Positions 1-8,263 of a DNA stretch of 64,000 nucleotides are shown piece after piece. Position 1 is the first letter of the stretch, and each line of letters begins with the position of its first letter. Position numbers and translations under genes: made by a program. The notes below the pieces were generated by a model, which did no database searches, had not been told where the DNA came from, and saw only the letters and a program-made list of their open reading frames with translations. Origin of the DNA: CAYTBN01 sp964542165 (lineage in GTDB: Bacteria; Myxococcota_A; UBA796; UBA9615; CAYRNR01); the NCBI GenBank assembly GCA_964542165.1, contig CAZITQ010000012.1, positions 10,710-74,709 of the forward strand, given 5' to 3'.

Positions 1-212
1 GCTCGGACATCGGATACGACGATCTCGATCCCACCGAACAGGGCCGGGTCTACGCCCGCCGGCTGGGCAAGCACCCCCTCGCCGGTCTCTACCACCAGGC
101 CCGCAGGGGCTATCTGGATCGCGCGCAGATGGACCAGCGCTGGCCCACCCCCCGGGCCGCCCTGGACCTGGCCGAGAGGCTCGGGATCGAGATCGAGGAC
201 GAATCCGACTGA
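1..212 (+). CDS. C-terminal end of an unrecognised protein (partial)
   Basis: The reading frame enters from the left edge and ends at TGA 210-212, giving about 69 visible residues. The fragment is rich in Arg, Asp and Leu, has no membrane segment and ends in an acidic tail (IEIEDESD). I see no motif that assigns a function; a regulatory or enzyme C-terminus are both possible. It converges on the next gene with a 6-base gap, so it is probably the end of a rightward unit. High GC at third codon positions and a clean open frame support coding. Confidence 0.6.
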   Translation, partial: SDIGYDDLDPTEQGRVYARRLGKHPLAGLYHQARRGYLDRAQMDQRWPTPRAALDLAERLGIEIEDESD

Positions 213-218
213 CGCCGT

Positions 219-590
219 CTACGCCAGCCGGAACATCGGCAGGTACATCGACGCGAACAGGGTGATCGACAGGATCCCCAGGAAGAAGAACACGCCGAGG
301 GAGAACACCCAATACGGCAGCTGCGTCTCGAGCCGCCCCAGGAGGTAGAGCACCACCACGTCCACGAGCCCGATGGCCACCGCGGCGGGGATGGACAGGA
401 ACCAAAGGGAGCGCGCCCCGTCGGACAGCCCGATGCTCAGCCGCGTCAGCGAGGGCAGGACCGCGCCGAAGTCGGCGAAGATGGGGATGAAACTCGGGAT
501 CACGAACAACAGGGCCACGGCCACGAGCAGGGCGCTGACCCAGTGCACGACCAGGGAGGCGCCCATCTGGATCCACAGTCGAGTCGTCAT
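219..590 (-). CDS. Small integral membrane protein with GspF-like segment
   Basis: A 123-residue protein with three hydrophobic stretches at roughly residues 12-35, 62-85 and 95-118, so an inner-membrane protein. The part around residues 26-56, with 'FADFGAVLPSLTRL', resembles the conserved 'F..FGA.LP..T' segment of type II secretion/type IV pilus GspF proteins. The protein is far shorter than GspF (about 400 residues) and has only one such unit. It may be a small membrane protein reusing that motif rather than a secretion component. The ATG at 590 is preceded by a G-rich stretch that could serve as ribosome site. No operon partner is evident; the diheme cytochrome lies 92 bases upstream on the same strand. 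Confidence 0.6.
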   Translation of the reverse strand: MTTRLWIQMGASLVVHWVSALLVAVALLFVIPSFIPIFADFGAVLPSLTRLSIGLSDGARSLWFLSIPAAVAIGLVDVVVLYLLGRLETQLPYWVFSLGVFFFLGILSITLFASMYLPMFRLA

Positions 591-682
591 CGTCGATCCC
601 CTGGGGCCATGCTACCAGGCCCGTACCCCGGCGGACTCGTCCCTCCGCGGCACCTGACGGGTGAACCCCTCCAGCGAGGGCT

Positions 683-1645
683 CTATTTCGGGAATCGCTC
701 CACCGCGTTGTCCACCGCGGGGTAGGTCATCAGGTGGTCGTAGATCGCGGCCAGGTCCTCGTCGGTCATCTGGGCGTAGAAGGTCCAGGGCATGTTGGTG
801 GTCCGGCCGGTGGCCGCGATGCTCTGCAGCCCCTTGCCCGGCCCGTAGACCCGGAAGCGGGTCGCGAAGATCTCGCCTGTCCACATGCCGATGCCGGTGG
901 TCTCGTGGGGGGTGATGTTGGCCGCGCGTACCCGCGTGCCGTCCATCATCGTCATCTCGAAACCGCCGGCCATCTCCATCCCCGGCACCGGCTTGCCCTT
1001 CTCCGACAGCGTGTGGCAGTGGGTGCAGGCGGCGAACGAGACCAGGTACTCGCCGTACTCGGGCGTCCCCGGCTCGGGGCGGTCCTGGGGTTCGGGAGGG
1101 GAGGGCATCATCCGGACGATCAGGGGCAGGGGTCCCCCGAGCTCCCGCTCCGGCAGCTCGTTCTCGATGGGCTCCAGGGTCCGGAGGTAGGCCATGATGG
1201 CGGTGATGTCCTGGACGTCCATCCGCCCGTACTCCGGGTACGGCATCAGGGGGAACAGGGCCTCACCGTCCGGGGTCACGCCGCCGGCGATGGCCCGGTA
1301 CAGCTCCCCGTCGCTCCAGTCGCCGATGCCCGCCGGGGTGATGTTGGAGCCCACCAGGAACCCCAGCCCCTCCTCCCGCCACTCCTCGCCCCCGGCCCCC
1401 TCGGTGCCGGGCACCAGCGGGGCGGTGAAGATCGTCCAGTCCCGTTCCGAGTGACAGGCCATACAACCCGCCACTCCGTGGGCCAGATAGCGACCCCGCT
1501 CCACCTCCTCCGGACCGCCCTCGACCGCGAGCTTGGGCACCTCGCCGGCGTCGGGTAGGGCCAGGAACAGGTAGGCCAGCCCGCCGCCCACCAGCAGCAG
1601 GACCAGCACGAGGATCACTCCGAGGACTGCGAGGACCTTCTTCAT
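683..1645 (-). CDS. Membrane-anchored diheme cytochrome c
   Basis: A 320-residue protein starting at ATG 1643-1645 with a strong N-terminal hydrophobic segment (residues 3-28), either an uncleaved signal anchor or a Sec signal. Two c-type heme sites are visible: CMACH at 61-65 and CTHCH at 207-211, each in a roughly 110-residue cytochrome c domain. Candidate distal Met ligands lie in 'PLMPYPEY' (near 133) and in the C-terminal 'TNMPW'. The arrangement resembles cytochrome subunits of periplasmic alcohol/aldehyde dehydrogenases and related diheme electron carriers, but no dehydrogenase gene is adjacent, so the donor is unknown. The frame is open further upstream, but that extension has no export signal and overlaps the divergent gene, so the ATG before the hydrophobic segment is preferred. 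Confidence 0.88.
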   Translation of the reverse strand: MKKVLAVLGVILVLVLLLVGGGLAYLFLALPDAGEVPKLAVEGGPEEVERGRYLAHGVAGCMACHSERDWTIFTAPLVPGTEGAGGEEWREEGLGFLVGSNITPAGIGDWSDGELYRAIAGGVTPDGEALFPLMPYPEYGRMDVQDITAIMAYLRTLEPIENELPERELGGPLPLIVRMMPSPPEPQDRPEPGTPEYGEYLVSFAACTHCHTLSEKGKPVPGMEMAGGFEMTMMDGTRVRAANITPHETTGIGMWTGEIFATRFRVYGPGKGLQSIAATGRTTNMPWTFYAQMTDEDLAAIYDHLMTYPAVDNAVERFPK

Positions 1646-1771
1646 CGATTGCACCCCAGGCCATAGGTAAGGTTTCGGCCCCCCTGCGTGCAACCCGTTT
1701 GTGGGACGGCGGCTCGTCGGGAAGGACCGGGCGGGCGGAAGGGTTCTTGGACGGGGAGACGGGAGGCGCGT

Positions 1772-2578
1772 GTGAACGGGACGATCCTGACCCTGGCCCT
1801 GGTCGGCGCGGCCCTTCTGGGGCCCGACGGCTTGCGCGTGCCCCTCGCCGAGGACGCGATGGGGCCGGCCCTGGCTCTGGTGGACGGCGATGGACAGCTC
1901 GTGGGCGTCGTCCACGGAACGGAACCGATGTACGGGTGGACCCTGCTGGTGGTGGATGCCCGCGGGCAGACCCGGATCGTGCTGGGCGGGTGGGGCCAGG
2001 CGATGCGGGAGCGGGGGATCGATCCGACGAAACAGCCAGCCTTGTTCCTGGACGCGGCCGGAGAGCCGGTGGAGGTCGGCGACGGACGGTCCTGGTCGGT
2101 GGTGCGGACGTACGAGGACGCGGACGGGAACTGGGAGTGCGAGCTTCGGGACGGCGCCGGGGTCGTCCGCGCGAGGAAGTGGTTCGCCGGGGATTCGGGC
2201 GAGACGGAGCTGGTGGACCGCCGTGGAGAGGCCGTCGTCACCCTCTCCCACGACGAGGCGCGGCAATCGCTATGGGTGACCTTGACTCGCCCACACCGGC
2301 GATCTCAGGAGACCTCGTCGGTCGCGCAAGCTGGGGTCGTCGAGGATCCCTACCAGGTCGTCCTGGGGCCCATCTACCCGATCGCCGTGCCCTGCCTGAC
2401 CCTGGAACAGCACCGCGCAGGGTACGAGGCCCCCGCCGATCAGCTCCACTGCTTGCCCGAGGCGTCGAGCCCCTACCGCGTGCCGTCTCGATACTTCTTC
2501 GAGGACCGGGAGGGAAACCGTCGCTGGATCCCGGCGCTGCGCTGGGACCACGATCTGCCCGAGACGCAGTCGGACTGA
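1772..2578 (+). CDS. Secreted protein of unknown function
   Basis: With the GTG start at 1772, preceded by a purine-rich GGGAGG site, the product is 268 residues and begins with a plausible signal peptide (hydrophobic residues 4-15). The mature part is rich in Asp, Glu and aromatic residues. It has several 'DGDGQL', 'DARGQ', 'DAAGEPV' and 'DADGNWEC' type turns, which look like repeated beta-hairpin strands, and the C-terminal half contains Cys residues consistent with export. I recognise no catalytic motif. The frame is also open from ATG 1688, but that would place the signal peptide internally. The gene is divergent from the diheme cytochrome and converges on the CsgG-like gene 21 bases downstream. 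Confidence 0.65.
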   Translation: MNGTILTLALVGAALLGPDGLRVPLAEDAMGPALALVDGDGQLVGVVHGTEPMYGWTLLVVDARGQTRIVLGGWGQAMRERGIDPTKQPALFLDAAGEPVEVGDGRSWSVVRTYEDADGNWECELRDGAGVVRARKWFAGDSGETELVDRRGEAVVTLSHDEARQSLWVTLTRPHRRSQETSSVAQAGVVEDPYQVVLGPIYPIAVPCLTLEQHRAGYEAPADQLHCLPEASSPYRVPSRYFFEDREGNRRWIPALRWDHDLPETQSD

Positions 2579-2599
2579 CCCGCGGCCCGCTCCCCGGCC

Positions 2600-4063
2600 T
2601 CAGGGCTCCCGGGCCAGGGTATTGAGGATCCTCTGCTCGATGGTGGCGTAGTCCTCGCAGGTGGGGTAGCGGTCGAGGATCATCTGCCAGCGGGCGATGG
2701 CCTCGGCGACGTGGCCCTCGAATCGCAGGGCTACGCCCCAGGTGTACAGGGTCTTGACCCCACCGTTCACGGCGTCGTCCGGGTCGTCCATGGCCTCGGC
2801 CTGCTCCAGGGCGAAGGCCAGCCAGCGGTAGGCCCGGTCCCGGTAGGCGGGCTCCGCCTGCGCCAGGGTCGGGGTGACCACGAACTCGATGTCGCCGTAA
2901 TAGTCCGGCGATCCCAGCAGGATGAACTCGGCCAGGCCGTTGGCCACGTGGTTGGTCGTGGCGAAGTCCCAGTTGCCGGCGCTGCCCAGGTTGGCCCGCT
3001 CGGCCAGGTCCTGGTCCTCGTCGGCGATCTCGCCGTCCAGGAAGGCCTCGTCACAGTCCGGGTGGGCGGCCCACCAGGCCTGGAGCTCGTCCAGGTAGGT
3101 CTCGGTGTTGTCCACGTACTCGCGGCTCAGCGCCAGGACCTCCTCCCGCGCGGCGTCCGGGATCGGTCGGCGGTCGTCCTCGCCCGCCGGACCCAGTAGC
3201 TCCGCGATCCGGCCCAGGCGGATGTTGCCCGCCAGGATCCGGTACCCCACGTGGCGGTTGGCCGCCTCGTAGTCCATCGCGGCCAGGTCGCGTCTGGCGA
3301 GCTCGGCCTCGACCCGCGCCTGCAGCTGGGCCGAGAGCCCGCCCAGGACCACCCCGCGCCGTTGTCGCGCCTCGTACATCGCCCGCACCACCTCGGCGTG
3401 GCGGGTGGCCGCCAGCTGGAAGGCGGGCTCGTCGGTCACCACCTGGCCCAGGGTCTTCGACGCCTCTTCCAGGTCGCCACCGTCCGCCTGGTCCAGCCCA
3501 CGGGCGTAGGCCAGGACGCTGGCCATCCGCGCGGCGTGGGTCGCCGGCGCTCCGCCGGCCGGCTGGTGACCGAGCCCCTCGACGAAACGCCGCACCAGCT
3601 CCTGCTGCAGCTCGAAGAACCGGTCTGCGCGCCCGGTCACGCTCTCGGCCAGCAGCACCTCCCCGGTCTGGACGACCACCATCCGGATGTCGATCCGAAC
3701 GTCCGGTTTCACCGCCGTCACCGCCCCGGTGACCGCGTGGCTCGCCCCCAGCAGCTTGCCCTGGTCCTGGGCCGTGGCCGCGTCGACCCTGTCGCTCCCC
3801 TGCAGCGCCAGCTCGTCCAGCAGCGCCTGCAGCCGCACCCGCTCGACGATCTTCAGGTCGGTGACCGCCGCGAGATCCGTGAGCACCATGTCCGCCAGCC
3901 CCTTGCCCAGGGGGTCGTAGGCCGCGTCGCCGGTGTGGTTGTCGAAGTAGGTGACCAGGACGGTGGGGGACTCCGAGGATGCCGCGGGGATGGGGAGGGC
4001 CAGCAGGGCGGCCAGCAGGGTGGCCGCGAGCGGTGCCGCGCGGGTCGGGATGGACCGGATCAA
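2600..4063 (-). CDS. CsgG/FlgO-like periplasmic protein with TPR-like C-terminus
   Basis: From the TTG at 4061-4063 the product is 487 residues with a clean signal peptide (hydrophobic residues 9-27, cleavage near AASS). Residues about 34-165 match the CsgG/FlgO-type fold: a 'VLVTYFDNHTGD' strand, 'GLADMVLTDLA', 'VERVRLQALLDEL' and 'GASHAVTGAVTAVKPDVRID'. The rest is helical with TPR-like pairs, ending in 'AIARWQMILDRYP'. Proteins of this type sense or assemble outer-membrane complexes; the exact role is unknown. The TTG overlaps the TGA of the upstream gene (TTGA), suggesting translational coupling, and a G-rich tract lies just upstream. An in-frame ATG at 4114 is the alternative start but would give an awkwardly long signal-peptide n-region. 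Confidence 0.75.
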   Translation of the reverse strand: MIRSIPTRAAPLAATLLAALLALPIPAASSESPTVLVTYFDNHTGDAAYDPLGKGLADMVLTDLAAVTDLKIVERVRLQALLDELALQGSDRVDAATAQDQGKLLGASHAVTGAVTAVKPDVRIDIRMVVVQTGEVLLAESVTGRADRFFELQQELVRRFVEGLGHQPAGGAPATHAARMASVLAYARGLDQADGGDLEEASKTLGQVVTDEPAFQLAATRHAEVVRAMYEARQRRGVVLGGLSAQLQARVEAELARRDLAAMDYEAANRHVGYRILAGNIRLGRIAELLGPAGEDDRRPIPDAAREEVLALSREYVDNTETYLDELQAWWAAHPDCDEAFLDGEIADEDQDLAERANLGSAGNWDFATTNHVANGLAEFILLGSPDYYGDIEFVVTPTLAQAEPAYRDRAYRWLAFALEQAEAMDDPDDAVNGGVKTLYTWGVALRFEGHVAEAIARWQMILDRYPTCEDYATIEQRILNTLAREP

Positions 4064-5085
4064 CTGCCCCCCACCCGGATCTCCTGCCAGGTCTGTCCCC
4101 CCTCGTCGTCCCACAGGATCAGGAACAGGCGGGCGGCCTGGTCCGCGGCGGGGGGGTACCAGCCGAAGGAGCGGGCGGGGCTGGTTTCGCCGAACGCATC
4201 ACCATCGGACTCGTCCAGGGCGGCCGAGCCGCCGAAGCCGAAGGAGTCGTCGTCGGCGCACTCGCCCGCCTTGGGGTGCTGGTTCGGGGGGATCATCGAC
4301 AGATCGGGGGGGAGGCCGGGGCAGCCCGTGGTCCAGAAGAGGTCGGCGTCCACGTCGTCCGGGTCCTTGTCGTCGGTGATCTCCAGGTCCAGTCGAAGGC
4401 CGACCGCCGGATCCACCGGGCCCAGGATCAGCGGCTCGGACGTGCCGGGGAGGAGGCCGTCGGCGGCGGAGAAGACACCGCCGTTGATGGTGATCGAGGC
4501 CAGGACCGGGTTCTCGTTGTAGCCCGCGGGTGGATTCTCGGGGTCGAGGGCGCGGGTGGCGGCGGCGGAGTCGTCGTCGTCTCCCGTGGCGTCGTCGTCG
4601 TCCCCGCCGCTGTAGTCCGGGATCAGGAAGGAGACCAGCTTGACCGCCTCGCGGCCGTCGTCCGCGGTCTCGGCGCGGTAGCGCAGGGGGAGCAGGCCGG
4701 TCAGGTACTCGGGCGTGTCGTCCGCGGCCACGGCGGTCTGTCCGCCGGCCCCGCCGAACAGGGCGTTCAGAACGATCTCGATGGACGGCCCGTGGGGCGG
4801 ATCGGGGACCAGGGCCCTCAGCTGCTCGACCCCCTCCACGTCGTCGGGGATGTCCAGGGTCCAGGCGTGGGTCACCCCCGACAGCGCCTCGTCGGCCGGG
4901 TCCACCACCAGGGCGGTCACGGTGATCGTGGGCAGGGGGTAGGTGTCGAGCACCGCCACCGCCGGGTCCGCCCGCACCGCCAGCACCCGCAGGTTGTCCA
5001 CCAGTCCGGGATCGGGCAGCTGGGGGAAGCACTGCAGGCCGAGTGCGGCGGCGAGCAGCAGGGGGAGGGCGAGTCGGCGTCGCAT
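4060..5085 (-). CDS. Secreted, probably lipidated Asp-rich protein of a TonB-receptor operon
   Basis: A 341-residue product with a short basic n-region (MRRR) and a hydrophobic core to Cys19. The Cys suggests a lipoprotein, although the lipobox (GLQC) is not canonical. Residues near 40-130 look like an Ig-like beta-sandwich ('PTITVTALVVDPADEAL', 'VTHAWTLDIPDD'). An Asp-rich linker (DDDDATGDDDD) sits near residue 180, followed by a second Ig-like half. Its ATG overlaps the stop of the TonB-dependent receptor gene by one base (TGATG), and its own stop overlaps the next start. This strongly indicates co-translation with a receptor and a role as a surface or periplasmic partner of that receptor. 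Function beyond this is not visible. Confidence 0.7.
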   Translation of the reverse strand: MRRRLALPLLLAAALGLQCFPQLPDPGLVDNLRVLAVRADPAVAVLDTYPLPTITVTALVVDPADEALSGVTHAWTLDIPDDVEGVEQLRALVPDPPHGPSIEIVLNALFGGAGGQTAVAADDTPEYLTGLLPLRYRAETADDGREAVKLVSFLIPDYSGGDDDDATGDDDDSAAATRALDPENPPAGYNENPVLASITINGGVFSAADGLLPGTSEPLILGPVDPAVGLRLDLEITDDKDPDDVDADLFWTTGCPGLPPDLSMIPPNQHPKAGECADDDSFGFGGSAALDESDGDAFGETSPARSFGWYPPAADQAARLFLILWDDEGGQTWQEIRVGGS

Positions 5086-7940
5086 CAGAACTCCACCCGC
5101 ACGGCGACGTTGAAGGCCGGGAAGGACGAGAAGCTCGCCGACTCCCGGTAGTCGAAAGAGTAGATCGTGAAGTCCGACGTCTTGGCCACGTAGACGTTCT
5201 GGACGTCCACGTAGAAGTCGATCACGTGATTCTTCTTGCGCCACTTCTTGTCGAAGCGCAGGTCCAGCTGGTGGTAGGGCTTGCCGCGGGCGCTGTACAG
5301 GTTGCCGTACTCGGGGATGAACATCCCCATGTCCGCGTAGTAGGTCGAGTCCAGCACCGGCGTCATCGGCGCCCCGGTCTGCAGCTGCCAGCGGGCGCCG
5401 AAGATGACCTCCTTGGGAAGCGTCAGCTGGAGCAGGACGGTGAACTGGTGCCGCCGATCGTGCTGGAACCAGCGCCAGTCCTCGTCGGGGAAGTCCTTTC
5501 GCTCGGCCCAGGACAGGGAGTAACCGAGCCAGCCCGACAGGCGGGTCTTGCGCAGGATGTCGAAGCGGGCGAAGACCTCGGCGCCGTAGATCCGACCGAT
5601 GCCGGCGTTGGACAGGCCGTGGGTCGGGTCGTCGCTGGAGCCCGCGAAGAGGTCGGCGAACTCCGCCAGATCGCCGAAGTCCAGGCCCGACTCCAGGGAC
5701 GACACGGTCTGGTCGTCGAGCCACTTCACGTAGCCCTGGACGTCGATGTCGAGCCAGGGACCGGGCGCCCACAGCACGCCGGCGTTGAGGTGCCAGGCCC
5801 CCTCGGGCCCCAGCTCCGGGTTGCCGGTGACCTCGCTGAGTTCCTCGAACGACGGCGACTGGATGTAGCGCCCCCCCGCCAGGCTGATTCGCAGCTCCTC
5901 CACCGGGGAGATCCCGATGTGGCCGCGTACCTGGGGTATGGCCCGGTCGAGGGCCGAGAAGTAGTCGAGCCGAACCTGGGGGGCGAGGGTCAGTGCCTTC
6001 ACCGGCCGGATGGGCAGGCTCAGATAGATCCCGGCGAAGGTCCGCGTGGCCCGCTCGGTGCCGACCAGGTTGTCCTCCTCGCCGGTGGACGCCAGGGGGC
6101 CCGTGTCCTCGCGGCCGGACCAGGGCACGTCCCGGTACTGGATCAGCTTGTCCACCTCCAGCAACCCTCCCGCGTCCACCGAGAGCCACTTCGTCAGCGG
6201 CAGGTGCAGGTCGTCGGCCAGGTGGAAGGTGGTGTGGCGGTCGGTGCTGGACAGCCAGTCGGCGAACTCGAAGCCGCTGGACCAGAACGTCAGCGCCGGG
6301 TGCAGCCGGTTGGTGAACCCGCGGTCGTTCTCCATGTCGGCGCGGACGAAGATCCGGTGCATGTCCGTGCGCATGTCGAAGATCAGCGGGTCGTCCTCCT
6401 CCTCCTCGGCGTCCAGCAGCTTCATCCCGTCGATGGTCCCGATGTAGCCCAGGCTGAGGGTGAGCCAGCGGGCCAGGTCGGTCTCCAGCAGGATCTGCTG
6501 GTCCTGGAAGAAGGGGGCGGTGGCGAAGTCCAGCGGCGAGTCCTTGGGGAGGATCAGGTTGATGAAGACGTCGTAGTAGGAGCGGCGAATGCCCACGTAG
6601 AACCGGGACTTGTCGGTGATCGGCCCCTCGATGGCCAGGGACGCCTGGCCGATGCCCGGATCGACGAATCCGCCGATCCGGTCCTTGCGGGGCGACCTCA
6701 GATCGAGGCCGACCACACCGCCGTTGAGGTCCCCGTAACGGGCACCTGCCGCGGCTGGCTGCAGGAAGACCCGGTCCACCAGGTCGTCGCCGACCACGGC
6801 GTAGAACGACATGGTGTGGAAGATGATCGGCACCGGCAGGCCGTCGAGATAGAGCACCGAGTCCTCGGCGGCGGCGCCCCGCAGCACCGGCGCCTGGACC
6901 TGGGAGCCGGCGCTGAAGTCCGGCGCCACGTGGACCACCCCGGGCAGGGCTTCCACCGCGGCCATCGGGTCTCGCCCGGCGCCCGGCACGGTCTTCAACT
7001 GATCGCGCGTGAGGACCCGCTCCGGGGCGTCCGTCTCCCTCCGGGCCACCACCACCGTCTGGGGGATGCCGGTGGGTCGCAGACGGTAGATCACCTCCCG
7101 CTCCGCACCCTCAGCGAGGATCTCGACGAAGCGATCCTGGCGGTAACCGGGGTGGGAGAAGGCCACGACGTACGTGCCGGGCGGGATGTCGGCGATGGCG
7201 AAGTCGCCCGCGTCGTCGGTGATGGCGACCAGGAGGGGCTCGTCGGCTAGCTGGAAGTTCTCGGGATCGAGATCTTCCTCCTTCGAGTCCGAGTCCTCTT
7301 CCGAGTCCGAGTCCGAGTCCGAGCCGGTGTCCGCTCCCGGCCGGGCCGGAACCGCCGAGTCCGAGTCCGAGTCCGAGTCCGAGATCGTGCCCGTGCCCGT
7401 GTCCGTGCCCGTGCCCGTGCCCGATTCTTCTTCTCCGATCCTCACCGCCGGATACAGCGCCACCTCCACCCCCGGAAGCGCCGTCTTCTCCCCCCGGATC
7501 TCCACCCGCCCCGACAGCTCCGCCGGAGGGATGGCCGGGGGAGGGGGCTCGGGGGCGAGGAAGATCACCGGGTACTCGATGGTCACCGCCACCGGCTCGT
7601 CGCCCCTCATCGAGGGCAGGAAGGTCTGCAGCCGCGCCGCCTTCTCCGCCGCCTCGTCCACCGCCGGGATCCCGCTGGACTCCAGCACCCCCACGTCGAC
7701 GACCTTGCCCTCGACGTCGATGGCCACCGACAGCAGCACCCGCACCGGATCCACCCCCGGCTCCAGCAAGCCGGGCTCCAGGGGTACGGAGATGTCGGCG
7801 AGGGGGATGGGGTAGCTGACCGGCAGCTCGGTTGGGCCGGTGTCGTCCGCCTCGGATTCCTGCCCTTGCACCTCGCCGGCGGCCCCGAACACCAGGGCAG
7901 CGACGACAAGACGGGCGAACCAGCGAACGGTTCCGGTCAC
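5085..7940 (-). CDS. TonB-dependent outer-membrane receptor with N-terminal TonB C-terminal domain
   Basis: From GTG 7938-7940, with GGAGGT eight bases upstream, the product is 951 residues with a signal peptide. Residues about 40-130 form a TonB C-terminal-type domain ('VLLSVAIDVEGKVVDVGVLE'). Residues 140-290 form a carboxypeptidase-regulatory-like fold interrupted by a low-complexity insert (Gly-Thr repeats near 173-184 and Ser-Asp repeats near 187-218). A plug domain follows (about 290-415; 'APVLRGAAAEDSVLYLDGLP'), then a long beta-barrel ending in aromatic-terminated 'AVRVEF', typical of outer-membrane proteins. It probably imports a large ligand across the outer membrane; the substrate is unknown. 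It leads a coupled three-gene operon. The fused TonB-like domain is unusual, since TonB is normally a separate inner-membrane protein. Confidence 0.9.
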   Translation of the reverse strand: MTGTVRWFARLVVAALVFGAAGEVQGQESEADDTGPTELPVSYPIPLADISVPLEPGLLEPGVDPVRVLLSVAIDVEGKVVDVGVLESSGIPAVDEAAEKAARLQTFLPSMRGDEPVAVTIEYPVIFLAPEPPPPAIPPAELSGRVEIRGEKTALPGVEVALYPAVRIGEEESGTGTGTDTGTGTISDSDSDSDSAVPARPGADTGSDSDSDSEEDSDSKEEDLDPENFQLADEPLLVAITDDAGDFAIADIPPGTYVVAFSHPGYRQDRFVEILAEGAEREVIYRLRPTGIPQTVVVARRETDAPERVLTRDQLKTVPGAGRDPMAAVEALPGVVHVAPDFSAGSQVQAPVLRGAAAEDSVLYLDGLPVPIIFHTMSFYAVVGDDLVDRVFLQPAAAGARYGDLNGGVVGLDLRSPRKDRIGGFVDPGIGQASLAIEGPITDKSRFYVGIRRSYYDVFINLILPKDSPLDFATAPFFQDQQILLETDLARWLTLSLGYIGTIDGMKLLDAEEEEDDPLIFDMRTDMHRIFVRADMENDRGFTNRLHPALTFWSSGFEFADWLSSTDRHTTFHLADDLHLPLTKWLSVDAGGLLEVDKLIQYRDVPWSGREDTGPLASTGEEDNLVGTERATRTFAGIYLSLPIRPVKALTLAPQVRLDYFSALDRAIPQVRGHIGISPVEELRISLAGGRYIQSPSFEELSEVTGNPELGPEGAWHLNAGVLWAPGPWLDIDVQGYVKWLDDQTVSSLESGLDFGDLAEFADLFAGSSDDPTHGLSNAGIGRIYGAEVFARFDILRKTRLSGWLGYSLSWAERKDFPDEDWRWFQHDRRHQFTVLLQLTLPKEVIFGARWQLQTGAPMTPVLDSTYYADMGMFIPEYGNLYSARGKPYHQLDLRFDKKWRKKNHVIDFYVDVQNVYVAKTSDFTIYSFDYRESASFSSFPAFNVAVRVEF
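7285..7422 (-). repeat. Hexanucleotide repeats inside the TonB-receptor gene
   Basis: Blocks of GAGTCC (7285-7296, 7303-7320, 7357-7380 on the plus strand) encode Ser-Asp repeats. A block of imperfect CCCGTG units at about 7387-7422, with one variant unit (TCCGTG), encodes Gly-Thr/Asp-Thr repeats. The units are six bases long, so copy-number change would stay in frame. Reading the minus strand, the CGGGCA block is preceded by a GAGAAGAAGAAT flank similar to the intergenic copies at 49981 and 50554. Confidence 0.85.
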
Positions 7941-8263
7941 GACAGCGGACCTCCGTGGAGGTGCATTGTAGCGCCGAGAGGTGGCACCGGCATCGGCGTA
8001 GCGTGGCAATGTACCGGGCGCCCCCCTGGACCGGGGGGGGCGGGTGGGCGGGGGGCCCAGGGCCCCCCCGGCGGGGGGCGGGCCCCGCCCGCCGGGGCGC
8101 CCCCCCCCCGGGGGGCCGGGGNNNNNNNNNNGGTGGAATTGTCCGGGGCGCCCCCGTGGCCGGGGGGGGGGGTGGGCCGTGGGCTACTGGGCCGGCCTGG
8201 TCGGGGCGCGTCCCCGGACCGAGGTGCCGACCCAGCGCGGGCGGCCGGGTCGAAGGAGTTCGT
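7941..8263. other. Low-complexity intergenic stretch containing a scaffold gap
   Basis: No gene is supportable here. Bases 8020-8200 are almost pure G/C homopolymer-like sequence with a 10-N run at 8122-8131. The stretch before the gap (about 8002-8050) resembles the stretch just after it (about 8132-8180), as if both contig ends carried degraded copies of the same sequence. The spacing between the flanking genes is therefore unreliable. Any promoter for the TonB-receptor operon should lie in its left part. Confidence 0.85.
8122..8131. other. Assembly gap (10 Ns)
   Basis: Ten undetermined bases, a conventional scaffold placeholder, inside a G/C-only stretch. Confidence 0.99.

Noticed and set aside
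683..2266. Long frame extending the diheme cytochrome to 527 residues
   Set aside because: The extra N-terminal part lacks an export signal, overlaps the divergent gene and has the composition of a shadow frame; the start is placed at 1645.
7285..7422. Possible CRISPR array
   Set aside because: The repeats are contiguous 6-base units without spacers; the same applies to the arrays at 8400, 18320 and 49981.
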